64,000 nucleotides of DNA from Streptomyces novaecaesareae. Lineage in GTDB: Bacteria > Actinomycetota > Actinomycetes > Streptomycetales > Streptomycetaceae. The position numbers and the translations under genes are program-made. The notes below the pieces were generated by a model. It worked only from the letters and a program-made list of their open reading frames with translations. It was not told where the DNA came from and made no database searches. This document shows, in pieces, positions 36,443-44,351 of the stretch (within the stretch, counting starts at the first letter, position 1; each line of letters starts with the position of its first letter). The stretch spans positions 29,044 to 93,043 of the forward strand of contig NZ_JNWQ01000014.1 of assembly GCF_000716875.1 (NCBI RefSeq). The letters run 5' to 3'.

Positions 36443-37711
36443 ATGGCGATGGACTACTTCACCGACGAGCGCCACGAGAGCCTCCGGGCGGAGGTCCGTG
36501 AGTTCGCGGAGAAGGAAGTGCGTCCTCAGGTGGCCAGGATGGAGGCCGACCGGAAGGTCGAGTTCGAACTCTCGCGGGAGATCGCCCGCCGGGGATGGAT
36601 CGGTGTGACCATCCCCAAGGAGTTCGGCGGCCTGGGACTGGGTCATCTCGGCAAGACCATCATCGTGGAGGAACTGGCCCGGGTCAGCGGCGCGATGGGC
36701 GCCATGGCCCAGGCCTCGCAGCTCGGCGTCGCGAAGGTCCTCCACTTCGGCTCGAACGCCCAGCGTCGCCAATGGCTGCCGAAGTTCGCCTCGGGCGAGT
36801 CCCTGCCGACCATCGCGGTCACCGAACCGGAGTCGGGCGGCCACGTGCTCGGCATGACCGGCACCGCCCGCCGCGAGGGCGACGAGTACGTGCTGAACGG
36901 ACGCAAGTGGTTCGTCGGCAACTCCCACATCGGCGACGTCCACGGCGTGGTCTTCCGCACCGGCAAGGGCAGCAAGGGCCTGTCCGCCTTCCTGGTGGAG
37001 AGCGACCGCCCCGGCTTCCGGGCCGGTGAACTCGGCTCGCAGGGCGGCCTGCACGGCTTCAGCTTCGGCGAGCTGGTCTTCGAGGACTGCCGCATACCGG
37101 CCGCCAACCGGCTGGCCAAGGAAGGGCAGGGGCTCGACGTCGCCTACTCCTCCTCCACCCTGTACGGCCGGCTCAACCTGGGCGCCGTCGCGCTCGGCAT
37201 CCACGTCGCGATCGTCGAGGACGTCGTGCGCTACGCCGAGGAGCGGGTGCTGTACGGCAAGCCGCTCAACCAACTCAACAGCGTCGCGCTGAAGCTGGGC
37301 GAGATGCAGTCCAAGCTGATGACCGCCAAGCTCGCCGCGTACCACGCGTCGCACCTGCTCGACCACGGCAAGCCCTGCGACGCCGAGCTGATGAACGCCA
37401 AGCTCGTCAACACCGAGTACGCGATGGACTCGGCGCGCACCGCGATGGAGATCCTGGCCGCCCGCGGCACGCAGGAGGAGTTCAACATCATCCGCTACCT
37501 GCGCGACGCCACCCACATCTACGCCCCGGCCGGCACCTCGGACGTCCAGCGGCTGCGGCTCGGCCAGGTCGCCTCGGGCACCTACGGCAAGCAGTGGTCG
37601 GCCGAACTGTCCGACCTGGCGAGCTGGGCGTGGACCGAGCTCAACCACCTGGAGACCGGGCGCCGGGGGGAAAAGACCGCGCGGGTGGTGCCGATACCGC
37701 TGGCGAGCTGA
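36443..37711 (+). CDS. Acyl-CoA dehydrogenase
   Basis: A 422-residue FAD enzyme. The N-terminal helical domain (TDERHESLRAEVREFAEKEV), middle beta domain (TIAVTEPESGG; GRKWFVGNS), and C-terminal helical domain are all present. The C-terminal end has RGTQEEFNIIRYLRDATHIYAPAGTSDVQRLRLG, in which the region of the catalytic base is altered from the usual E-G-T; it still looks functional. ATG 36443 with GAGAGGA upstream. Substrate chain length not apparent. Confidence 0.9.
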   Translation: MAMDYFTDERHESLRAEVREFAEKEVRPQVARMEADRKVEFELSREIARRGWIGVTIPKEFGGLGLGHLGKTIIVEELARVSGAMGAMAQASQLGVAKVLHFGSNAQRRQWLPKFASGESLPTIAVTEPESGGHVLGMTGTARREGDEYVLNGRKWFVGNSHIGDVHGVVFRTGKGSKGLSAFLVESDRPGFRAGELGSQGGLHGFSFGELVFEDCRIPAANRLAKEGQGLDVAYSSSTLYGRLNLGAVALGIHVAIVEDVVRYAEERVLYGKPLNQLNSVALKLGEMQSKLMTAKLAAYHASHLLDHGKPCDAELMNAKLVNTEYAMDSARTAMEILAARGTQEEFNIIRYLRDATHIYAPAGTSDVQRLRLGQVASGTYGKQWSAELSDLASWAWTELNHLETGRRGEKTARVVPIPLAS

Positions 37712-38094
37712 TCCGGCGGCCCTTCCGCACACCAGCGTTTTGACCTGTTCCTGACGGCTCTCCGGGAGGCGCACCCGCCTCCCGGAGAGCCGTCGGTCCA
37801 TCGTGCCGACGGCTCTGAGCTGCTGCGATGCGGCGGAGCACGCTCCGGGCGGCAGGGCCGTCCGAGGCCATCAGCCGTTTACATATCGTCAGTTGATGTT
37901 GCAATGAGGGCACCTGGGACTGATAGGTTTCCTGCCGTCGGCGGCCCTGGCTGCACCCGCCCGGACGGTGACACCGCGTCACCCCGTCCGGCGACCCCGG
38001 CCTCGGCGCCCGAAGCCCGTCCGGGCCACACGGGCCGACCCGCCGTTCGGAACCGAGACCCGGCCTGCAACTCGGCCCTGCACCAAGGAATCAG
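37712..38094 (+). other. 383-base region upstream of the conservon
   Basis: Contains the terminator of the acyl-CoA dehydrogenase (37753-37794) and an AT-rich patch (about 37871-37911, including TTTACATATCG) that is a plausible conservon promoter ~190 nt from its start. Short frames in between look like shadows. Confidence 0.55.
37753..37794 (+). terminator. Terminator after acyl-CoA dehydrogenase
   Basis: Perfect 19-bp stem (GACGGCTCTCCGGGAGGCG) with a CACC loop, 41 nt after the stop codon. No long U-tract, as is common in actinomycetes. Confidence 0.85.
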
Positions 38095-40302
38095 ATGCCA
38101 GGCATATCGGCCCCCCGCACGGGCCACCGCGCCGGCCGGTCCGGCTCCCTCCGCAGCTCGCTCCTCGCCCTCGTCCTGGTCCCCAGCCTGGGCCTCGCCG
38201 CCGCCTGGGGCTACGCCGCCTACCTGCTGCGCGACGCCGGACAGCGCACCGCGCTGGTGGCCGGCACCGCGGTCGTCGCCCTCGTCCTACTGGTCAGCCT
38301 GACCCGCGGCATCCGGGCCGCCCGGGCGCTCTCCGGCCGGCTGTCCGGACTGCGCGCCGACACCCTCTCGCTCGCCCAGCAGGAGATCCCCGAGGTCGTC
38401 GGGCGGCTGCGCGCCGGGGAACCGGTACCCACCCCGCCGGCCTGGGCGCCGTCCCGCCGGCCCGGCGACGAGGTCCAGCAGACCGCCGACGGCCTCGCCG
38501 CCGTCCGCCAGGCCGCCGTCGCCGCCATCGTCCACCAGGCCCAGGGCCGCGAGGGGACGAAGAAGGTCTTCCTCAACATCGCCCGCCGCACCCAGATCCT
38601 GATCCACCGGCAGATCAGCATGCTGGACGCGCTGGAGCGCGAGCACGAGGAACCCGAGCTGCTGCGCGAGCTGTTCGCCGTCGACCACCTGGCCACCCGG
38701 ATGCGGCGCAACGCCGAGAACCTCGTCATCCTCGGCGGCGCGCTGCCCGCCCGCCGCTGGCGCAACGCCGTCCCCGTGGTCAACGTGCTGCGCAGCGCCG
38801 TCTCCGAGACCGAGAACTACGCCCGCGTCGTCGTCCAGGGCGTGCCCCGCGCCTCGCTCAGCGGGCAGGCCGTCGCCGACGTGATCCACCTGATCGCCGA
38901 ACTGATCGAGAACGGCACCACCTTCTCCCCGCCGTACACCCAGGTGCAGGTCTCCGCGCAGGAGGTGCCCAAGGGGCTGGCCGTCGAGGTCGAGGACCGC
39001 GGCCTCGGCATGAACCAGGAGGAGTACGAGCGGCTCAACGAGTACCTGGCCAACCCGCCCGAGCTGGACGTCTCCGCGCTCGGCGACGACCTGCGGCTCG
39101 GCCTGTTCGTCGTCGCGCGACTGGCCGCCCGGCACGACATCCAGGTCACCCTGCGGCCCTCGCCGTACGGCGGCACCCGGGCCGTGGTGCTGGTGCCCTC
39201 GGTGCTGCTGGAGCAGCCCGAGCAGCCGGCCACGGTGCCCGGACTGCCGTCCGGCGCCCGCGTCACCCGGACCCCGGTGCCCGAGGCCCGGGCGGCGGAG
39301 GGCGGGGACCCCGGGGAGCTCGGGGACCTCGGGGACGGGAACGAGGAGCTGTCGGGGGCGCTGGCCGGGGTGCTCAGCGGGCTGCTGGGCTCCGGCCCGG
39401 CGGGGCCCGGCGGGCCGGAGACGCCGCCGGGCGAGGGCGCTGCCGCGCCGGGCGGGGCGGGTGCGGCCGACGGTGGGGTGATCACCGGCGAGCTGCTCGG
39501 CCTGTCGCCCGCGGACGGTCTCCTGCCGGACGGCGGGCTCGCGGGGGCTGGTTTCCCGGAGGGCGGTTTCGCCGAGGGTGGTTTCCCGGAGGGTGCTTTC
39601 CCGGAGGGCGGAGCGGCCACGCCCGCCAACGGCGGCCTGCCGGTCGGTGCGCAGATCCCCGGACTGCCCGGTGCCGTGGTCGTTCCCAGGCCCAGCCTGC
39701 CGCGCCCGTACGACCTCCCGGGCGATGCCCCGGCGGAGGGTCCGGGCAGCGGTCCGCTCGGCGCTCCGCTCGGTGGTGCGCTCGACACTGCGACGGCGGG
39801 CCGCCGCGGCGCCGACCTCCCGGCCGAGCCGGCCGCGGTGCCCTTCGACGGGATCTCCGCCGACCGCTCCGCCCCCACCCACGAACGCCCGCAGGAGGAC
39901 CGCGTGGAGCACGGGCCGGACGGCGAGCTGCGCACCCCGCGGGTCCTGCCGCAGCGGGTCCGCAACGCCAGCCTCGCCGAGCAGCTCCGCGAGGCCCACG
40001 CGCCCGGCGCCATGCTGCCGCCGTCCGCCGGCTACCCCGCCACGGCGGCGCCCGGCTCGGTGCCCGCCGCACCGGCCACGCCGACTGCGCCCCGGTACGG
40101 CGGCGCCGACGCCGACGCCGAGGACCCCTCGCCGCAGCGCTCCCGCGCCACCATGGCCGCCATCCAGCGCGGCACCCGGACCGCCCGCGCGGCCGGCACC
40201 AAACCGGGCGCCCCCACCTCGCCCACCGCCCCCCGCACCCCGGCCGTGCCTTCCGCCGCTCAGGAAGCCTCCGCCGCTCAGGAAGCCAAGGAACAGCAGT
40301 GA
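38095..40302 (+). CDS. cvnA: Conservon sensor kinase-like protein CvnA
   Basis: A 735-residue membrane protein. Two N-terminal hydrophobic segments (LRSSLLALVLVPSLGLAAAWGY; TALVAGTAVVALVLLVSL) flank a very short extracytoplasmic loop. A dimerisation-like helix (AIVHQAQGREGTKKVFLNIARRTQ) precedes an ATPase domain with N box ELIENGTTFSPP and GLGMNQEEY. The C-terminal ~340 residues are Gly/Pro/Ala-rich with PEGGF repeats and may reach for partners. CvnA acts with the next three genes as a membrane-associated, GTPase-coupled signalling unit. Start ATG 38095. Confidence 0.9.
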   Translation: MPGISAPRTGHRAGRSGSLRSSLLALVLVPSLGLAAAWGYAAYLLRDAGQRTALVAGTAVVALVLLVSLTRGIRAARALSGRLSGLRADTLSLAQQEIPEVVGRLRAGEPVPTPPAWAPSRRPGDEVQQTADGLAAVRQAAVAAIVHQAQGREGTKKVFLNIARRTQILIHRQISMLDALEREHEEPELLRELFAVDHLATRMRRNAENLVILGGALPARRWRNAVPVVNVLRSAVSETENYARVVVQGVPRASLSGQAVADVIHLIAELIENGTTFSPPYTQVQVSAQEVPKGLAVEVEDRGLGMNQEEYERLNEYLANPPELDVSALGDDLRLGLFVVARLAARHDIQVTLRPSPYGGTRAVVLVPSVLLEQPEQPATVPGLPSGARVTRTPVPEARAAEGGDPGELGDLGDGNEELSGALAGVLSGLLGSGPAGPGGPETPPGEGAAAPGGAGAADGGVITGELLGLSPADGLLPDGGLAGAGFPEGGFAEGGFPEGAFPEGGAATPANGGLPVGAQIPGLPGAVVVPRPSLPRPYDLPGDAPAEGPGSGPLGAPLGGALDTATAGRRGADLPAEPAAVPFDGISADRSAPTHERPQEDRVEHGPDGELRTPRVLPQRVRNASLAEQLREAHAPGAMLPPSAGYPATAAPGSVPAAPATPTAPRYGGADADAEDPSPQRSRATMAAIQRGTRTARAAGTKPGAPTSPTAPRTPAVPSAAQEASAAQEAKEQQ

Positions 40303-40733
40303 TGACGCAGCACACCGAAGCCCAGCGCGACCTCAACTGGCTGCTGGACCAGCTGGTCGCGCGGGTACCCGAGACCCAGCACGCCATCGTCCTGTCCGAG
40401 GACGGCCTGCTGGTCGGCATGGACCAGGGCCTCGACCGGGCCGACGCCGAGCACCTGTCCGCCGTCGCCTCCGGCCTGCAGAGCCTGGCCCGCGGCGTCG
40501 GGCACCGCTTCAACGGCGGTCGGGTCCGGCAGACCGTGGTCGAGATGGACCAGCTGTTCCTGTTCGTCACCACCGCCGGGCAGGGCGCCCGGCTCGCCGT
40601 CCTCACCAGCGAGCAGGTGGACGCCGGGCTGATGGCCTACGAGATCAACATGCTGGTCAAGCAGGTCGGCCAGTACCTCACCGCGGCGCCGCGCAGCGAC
40701 GCCGGCCAGGTCGGCGAGGGTGGCGGTGCGTGA
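40302..40733 (+). CDS. cvnB: Conservon roadblock/LC7 protein CvnB
   Basis: A 143-residue roadblock-domain protein (LNWLLDQLVARVPETQHAIVLSEDGLLVG; ARLAVLTSEQVDAGLMAYEINMLVKQVG). Such proteins act as GTPase-activating or scaffolding partners of small GTPases. The ATG overlaps the CvnA TGA (TGATG, 40300-40304); a GTG at 40299 is the alternative start. Confidence 0.93.
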   Translation: MTQHTEAQRDLNWLLDQLVARVPETQHAIVLSEDGLLVGMDQGLDRADAEHLSAVASGLQSLARGVGHRFNGGRVRQTVVEMDQLFLFVTTAGQGARLAVLTSEQVDAGLMAYEINMLVKQVGQYLTAAPRSDAGQVGEGGGA

Positions 40734-41113
40734 CCACCGCCGACGCCGACGAGGGCTGGTTCTACGACAAGGACGCCGGCCACCTGGTCCGCCCCTACGC
40801 GATCACCAACGGGCGCACCGGCCCGATCCGTGACGGGTTCGCGCTGATCACCCTGGTGGTCACCGCCGACCCGCGCACCGACACCACCCGGCTCTCGCCC
40901 GAACCGGCCGCGATCATCGACCTGTGCCGCGAACGCCCGCTGGCCGTGGCCGAGATCGCGGCCACGCTCGACCTCCCGGTCAGCGTGGTCAAGGTGCTGC
41001 TGGACGACCTGGCCGAGGCCCGGCTGATCCTCACCCGCGCCCCGGTCCAGCTGGCCGAGGCGCCGGACATCTCGCTGATCCAGGCTGTGATCGAGGGCGT
41101 CCGCCGGCTCTGA
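40730..41113 (+). CDS. cvnC: Conservon DUF742 protein CvnC
   Basis: A 127-residue DUF742 protein with the N-terminal VRPYAITNGRTGP and a winged-helix-like centre (RPLAVAEIAATLDLPVSVVKVLLDDL). Starts at GTG 40730, overlapping CvnB (GTGA). It is the third gene of the four-gene conservon. Confidence 0.93.
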   Translation: MTTADADEGWFYDKDAGHLVRPYAITNGRTGPIRDGFALITLVVTADPRTDTTRLSPEPAAIIDLCRERPLAVAEIAATLDLPVSVVKVLLDDLAEARLILTRAPVQLAEAPDISLIQAVIEGVRRL

Positions 41114-41191
41114 CCGGCGGGCCCGCCCGCGCTGCCCTGCCTGCTCCCCCTGCCCCCCTGTTCTCCCCGATCCCCTTCCAGGAGACCCGAA

Positions 41192-41767
41192 TTGACGACC
41201 CAGAGCCTGGTGCCGGGCGCGGTCAAGATCCTCGTCGCCGGCGGCTTCGGCGTCGGGAAGACCACCATGGTCGGCTCGGTCAGCGAGATCGAACCGCTGC
41301 AGACCGAGGAACGGATGACCCGCGCCAGCATCGGGGTCGACAGCCTCGACGGCGTCCAGGACAAGTCCACCACCACGGTGGCCATGGACTTCGGGCGGAT
41401 CACCGTCCGCGAGGACCTGGTGCTCTACCTCTTCGGCACCCCGGGGCAGTTCCGGTTCTGGTTCATGTGGGACGACCTCGCACTCGGCGCCCTCGGGGCG
41501 ATCATCCTCGCCGACACCCGGCGGCTGGAATCCAGCTTCGCCGCCGTGGACTTCTTCGAGCAGCGCGGCATCCCGTTCGCGATCGGCGTCAACTGCTTCC
41601 ACGGCCGCCGCGATGCCACCCCGGAGGAGGTCCGGCGCGCCCTCGACCTCGGCCCGGAGGTCCCCGTCGTGCTCTGCGACGTCCGGGACCGGGCGTCCAG
41701 CAAGGAGCTGCTGCTCGCCCTGCTCGACCGGGTGCACCGGGACGCCCTGGCCGCCGGCCGGCGCTGA
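41192..41767 (+). CDS. cvnD: Conservon small GTPase CvnD
   Basis: A 191-residue Ras-like GTPase: P-loop GGFGVGKTTMVGSVSEI, switch II FGTPGQFRFWFM, and a GVNCF region in place of NKxD. Start TTG 41192 with AGGAG 8 nt upstream. Completes the CvnA-B-C-D conservon. No P450 genes follow, unlike several coelicolor conservons; a short repeat and a MarR gene follow instead. Confidence 0.93.
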   Translation: MTTQSLVPGAVKILVAGGFGVGKTTMVGSVSEIEPLQTEERMTRASIGVDSLDGVQDKSTTTVAMDFGRITVREDLVLYLFGTPGQFRFWFMWDDLALGALGAIILADTRRLESSFAAVDFFEQRGIPFAIGVNCFHGRRDATPEEVRRALDLGPEVPVVLCDVRDRASSKELLLALLDRVHRDALAAGRR

Positions 41768-41776
41768 GCGCTCGGC

Positions 41777-41818
41777 GCTCGGTGCTCAGCGCTCGGTGCT
41801 CAGCGCTCGGTGCTCAGC
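41777..41818. repeat. 14-bp tandem repeat (GCTCGGTGCTCAGC)x3
   Basis: Three perfect copies with partial copies on both sides fill the gap between the convergent CvnD and MarR genes. The units are partly self-complementary (GCTGAGC/GCTCAGC), so the region can fold and may terminate both transcripts. Confidence 0.85.
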
Positions 41819-41820
41819 GC

Positions 41821-42273
41821 TCAGGTGTGCGCCGGGTCGAGCACCGCGAGCGAACCGACCAGCGGGGCCAGCTCGGGGACCTCGGTGGCCTGGGCCAGGG
41901 TCGACTCCAGGGCGGCGTCGTGCACCGGGCGGGCGGCCGCCAACAGGGCGCGGCCCTCCTGGGTCAGCTCGGTGTAGATGCCGCGCCGGTCGTCCGCGCA
42001 GAGGTAGCGGCTCAGCAGGCCCCGGTCCTCCAGGCGGCTCACCAGCCGGGTGGTCGCGCTGCTGCTCAGCGCCGCCGCACGGGCCAGCTGCTGCATCCGC
42101 ATGTGCCAGCCGTCCTGGCGCGAGAGCGCGTCCAGCACCGTGTACTCGACCACCGAGAGCTTGTGTTCGGCCTGGAGCGCCTTCTCCAGCGCGGTGTCGA
42201 TCATCCCGTGCAGCGCGGCGAGCGTGCGCCAGCCACGGGCCCGGACCTCGGCCGCGTCGTCGCGGATTCCCAT
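41821..42273 (-). CDS. MarR-family transcriptional regulator
   Basis: A 150-residue winged-helix regulator: VVEYTVLDALSRQ, recognition region MRMQQLARAAALSSSATTRLVSRLEDRGLLSRYLC, wing DDRRGIYTELTQEGRALLA. ATG 42273 with GGAAGGG upstream. Its target is unknown; the downstream neighbours are the CvnD gene (convergent) and the SWIM gene 105 bp upstream on the same strand. Confidence 0.92.
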   Translation of the reverse strand: MGIRDDAAEVRARGWRTLAALHGMIDTALEKALQAEHKLSVVEYTVLDALSRQDGWHMRMQQLARAAALSSSATTRLVSRLEDRGLLSRYLCADDRRGIYTELTQEGRALLAAARPVHDAALESTLAQATEVPELAPLVGSLAVLDPAHT

Positions 42274-42377
42274 GGCGCGCTTTCCCTTCCGCCGCACTGC
42301 GTGTTCGGGGTCTTCCTCCCCGCAAGTATGCCAGTCGGCGCGGACTACCAGACCCTGCAAATAGTTCGCCTTATGGT

Positions 42378-44351
42378 TCACCCCTCCCCGGTCCAGGCCG
42401 CCGCGCACAGCGCCGTGGCCAGCTCCTCGGTGTACCAGGCGGCCGCCAACCAGGCGGCGGCGAAGGCCTCGTGGTCGTCCGCGACGATCCGACCGAACAC
42501 GTCGCGCCGCTGGTTCGCCGCGGCGGCCCGCAGGCCGTCCAACAGTTCGGCGGCGGTGGCCAGCCCGGCGGCGCGCAGCAGGACGCGGTCGGCCGCCGCC
42601 CCGGCCCCGCCCGGGGCGAGGGCGTGCCGGCCGGTGGTGACGGTCTGTTCCACCCGGCGGCCCAGCACGTGGACGGGCGGACCGTACGGTTCGGGGAGCC
42701 CCGGGCTGTCGGGGAGCCCCGGGCTGTCGGGGAGCCCCGGACTGCCGGGGGCCGGTTCGGGGGCCGGAAGGTCGGCGGTATGGAGGTCGGCGGTATGGAG
42801 GTCGACGGGGCGGAGGTCGGCGGTCTGGAGGCGTTCGAGGCCGAGGTTGACCCGGCCCGCCCGGTCGGCGGGGAGGGCGAGCGGCTCGGGGGCGTCCGGG
42901 GGCGAGCCGAGCGCGAGCAGCCGCAGCTCCGGGCGGTCCGCGCGCTCCAACCGGCCGATCACCCGCAGCCGCAGGCCGGGCGCGGTGGCGAGCAGTGCGA
43001 GGTTCGCCCGGAAGGGCAGCTCGGGGTGCTCGTGCGCCGCGCGCAGGGCGAGCACCGGGCCGCCCTCCCGGCACCGCGCCAGCAGCTGCCGCGCCCCGCC
43101 CGGGCCGGTCGGGGCGGGGCCCAGCAACGTGACGTCCAGGAACAGCAGGTCGCTCCCCGCCGGGCGGCTCTCGTACGGCAGGTCCTGCGCCGCGAGCGCC
43201 CGCGCCACCTGGGCGGACGCCGGGACGGACCAGAGTCGGGCCGCCGGCTCCGCCGTCCACGCCGCGCCCGCCGCGCGGACCGCCCGGACCGCGGCACCGG
43301 CGCCCAACCGGCCGGTGGCGGACCTGGTCGCGCCCTGGACGGCCAGCCCGGCGCGGCTGAACTCTCGGTGGCTGAGCGCGGTGTCGCCCAGCCGGACCGT
43401 CCGGTTGCCGCCACCGACCGCCTGCGGCGCGGCCGCCGCCGCGTCCTCGTGCGGCATCACCTCGGCGATCGTGCTCAGCCGCCCGTCGGCATCCACCGCC
43501 CAGCTGACCGCGCCCGCGTGGGTGGCCGTCAGCACCGGCTCGGCGAACAGCCCGTAGAGCCGCAGGCCGCCCTCCTCCCGGTAGGTCTGGCGCGCGGTGC
43601 CGCGCAGCTCCGCGACCGGACCGGTGCCGGTATCGGTGCCGGTGCCAGTGCCGCCGGTCAGCGCGGCGGTGAGGCCGAGCAGCTCGCGCAGGCCGGCCAC
43701 CAGGTCCGCAAGCCGGTGGTCGGGGGCACCGGACCGCCCCGCCCGGACCCGCACCACCACGGCGACGGCCGCCGCGGCCGGACGGTACAGGCCCGCGAGC
43801 CGGGCCCGGTGGGCGGCACGCAGGAGCTCCGCCTGGACGACGGCGCCCGCGCCGCCCACTCCGGCGGCCAGCACGGTGGCCGCGGCCCGGTGCAGGTGCC
43901 GGGCGGCGGCAAGCTCGGCGGCGGAGAGTGCGGCAGCAGTGAGCGCGGCAGCGGTGTGCGCGGCGGGCGGCGGTGCCTCCGCCGTTTCGGGGGCTGCCGG
44001 GCCTTCCGGGGCTGCAGGGGGTGCGGGGGCCTCCGTCAGGTCCGTCGCCTCGGCGAGCGGGCAGAGGGTGACGGCGGCGGCCCGGTGCACGCAGGCCGGG
44101 GCGAGCAGACAGCCGCAGCGGACGTCCGCCGGGTCGGCGACCACCCCGCCCGGGGCACGCAGGACGAGCACCGTCTCCTCGTCCACCTCCACCCGCCACT
44201 CGTCACCGTCACGCGAGACCGGACGCTCCGCCAGCTTCGCCGCCGCACCGTCCAACCGCTTCTGCAGCCTGGCGCTCAGCCCGGCCACCACCTCGGCGAC
44301 CACCTCCGGCCGTACACCCGGCCAGTCGTTCGTCCGCGCAGTCACGCTCAT
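42378..44351 (-). CDS. SWIM zinc-finger protein, last gene of a MoxR-VWA operon (YehQ-like)
   Basis: A 657-residue protein with an N-terminal SWIM motif (CGC ... CVH in DVRCGCLLAPACVHRAA), a zinc site used for DNA or protein binding. The rest is helical with two in-gene minisatellites (SPGLPD x3; DLHTA x2 with flanking variants). The ATG overlaps the VWA-protein stop (44348-44351). Position and domain match the SWIM member of the E. coli yeh set, although it is much longer. Function unproven. Confidence 0.82.
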   Translation of the reverse strand: MSVTARTNDWPGVRPEVVAEVVAGLSARLQKRLDGAAAKLAERPVSRDGDEWRVEVDEETVLVLRAPGGVVADPADVRCGCLLAPACVHRAAAVTLCPLAEATDLTEAPAPPAAPEGPAAPETAEAPPPAAHTAAALTAAALSAAELAAARHLHRAAATVLAAGVGGAGAVVQAELLRAAHRARLAGLYRPAAAAVAVVVRVRAGRSGAPDHRLADLVAGLRELLGLTAALTGGTGTGTDTGTGPVAELRGTARQTYREEGGLRLYGLFAEPVLTATHAGAVSWAVDADGRLSTIAEVMPHEDAAAAAPQAVGGGNRTVRLGDTALSHREFSRAGLAVQGATRSATGRLGAGAAVRAVRAAGAAWTAEPAARLWSVPASAQVARALAAQDLPYESRPAGSDLLFLDVTLLGPAPTGPGGARQLLARCREGGPVLALRAAHEHPELPFRANLALLATAPGLRLRVIGRLERADRPELRLLALGSPPDAPEPLALPADRAGRVNLGLERLQTADLRPVDLHTADLHTADLPAPEPAPGSPGLPDSPGLPDSPGLPEPYGPPVHVLGRRVEQTVTTGRHALAPGGAGAAADRVLLRAAGLATAAELLDGLRAAAANQRRDVFGRIVADDHEAFAAAWLAAAWYTEELATALCAAAWTGEG

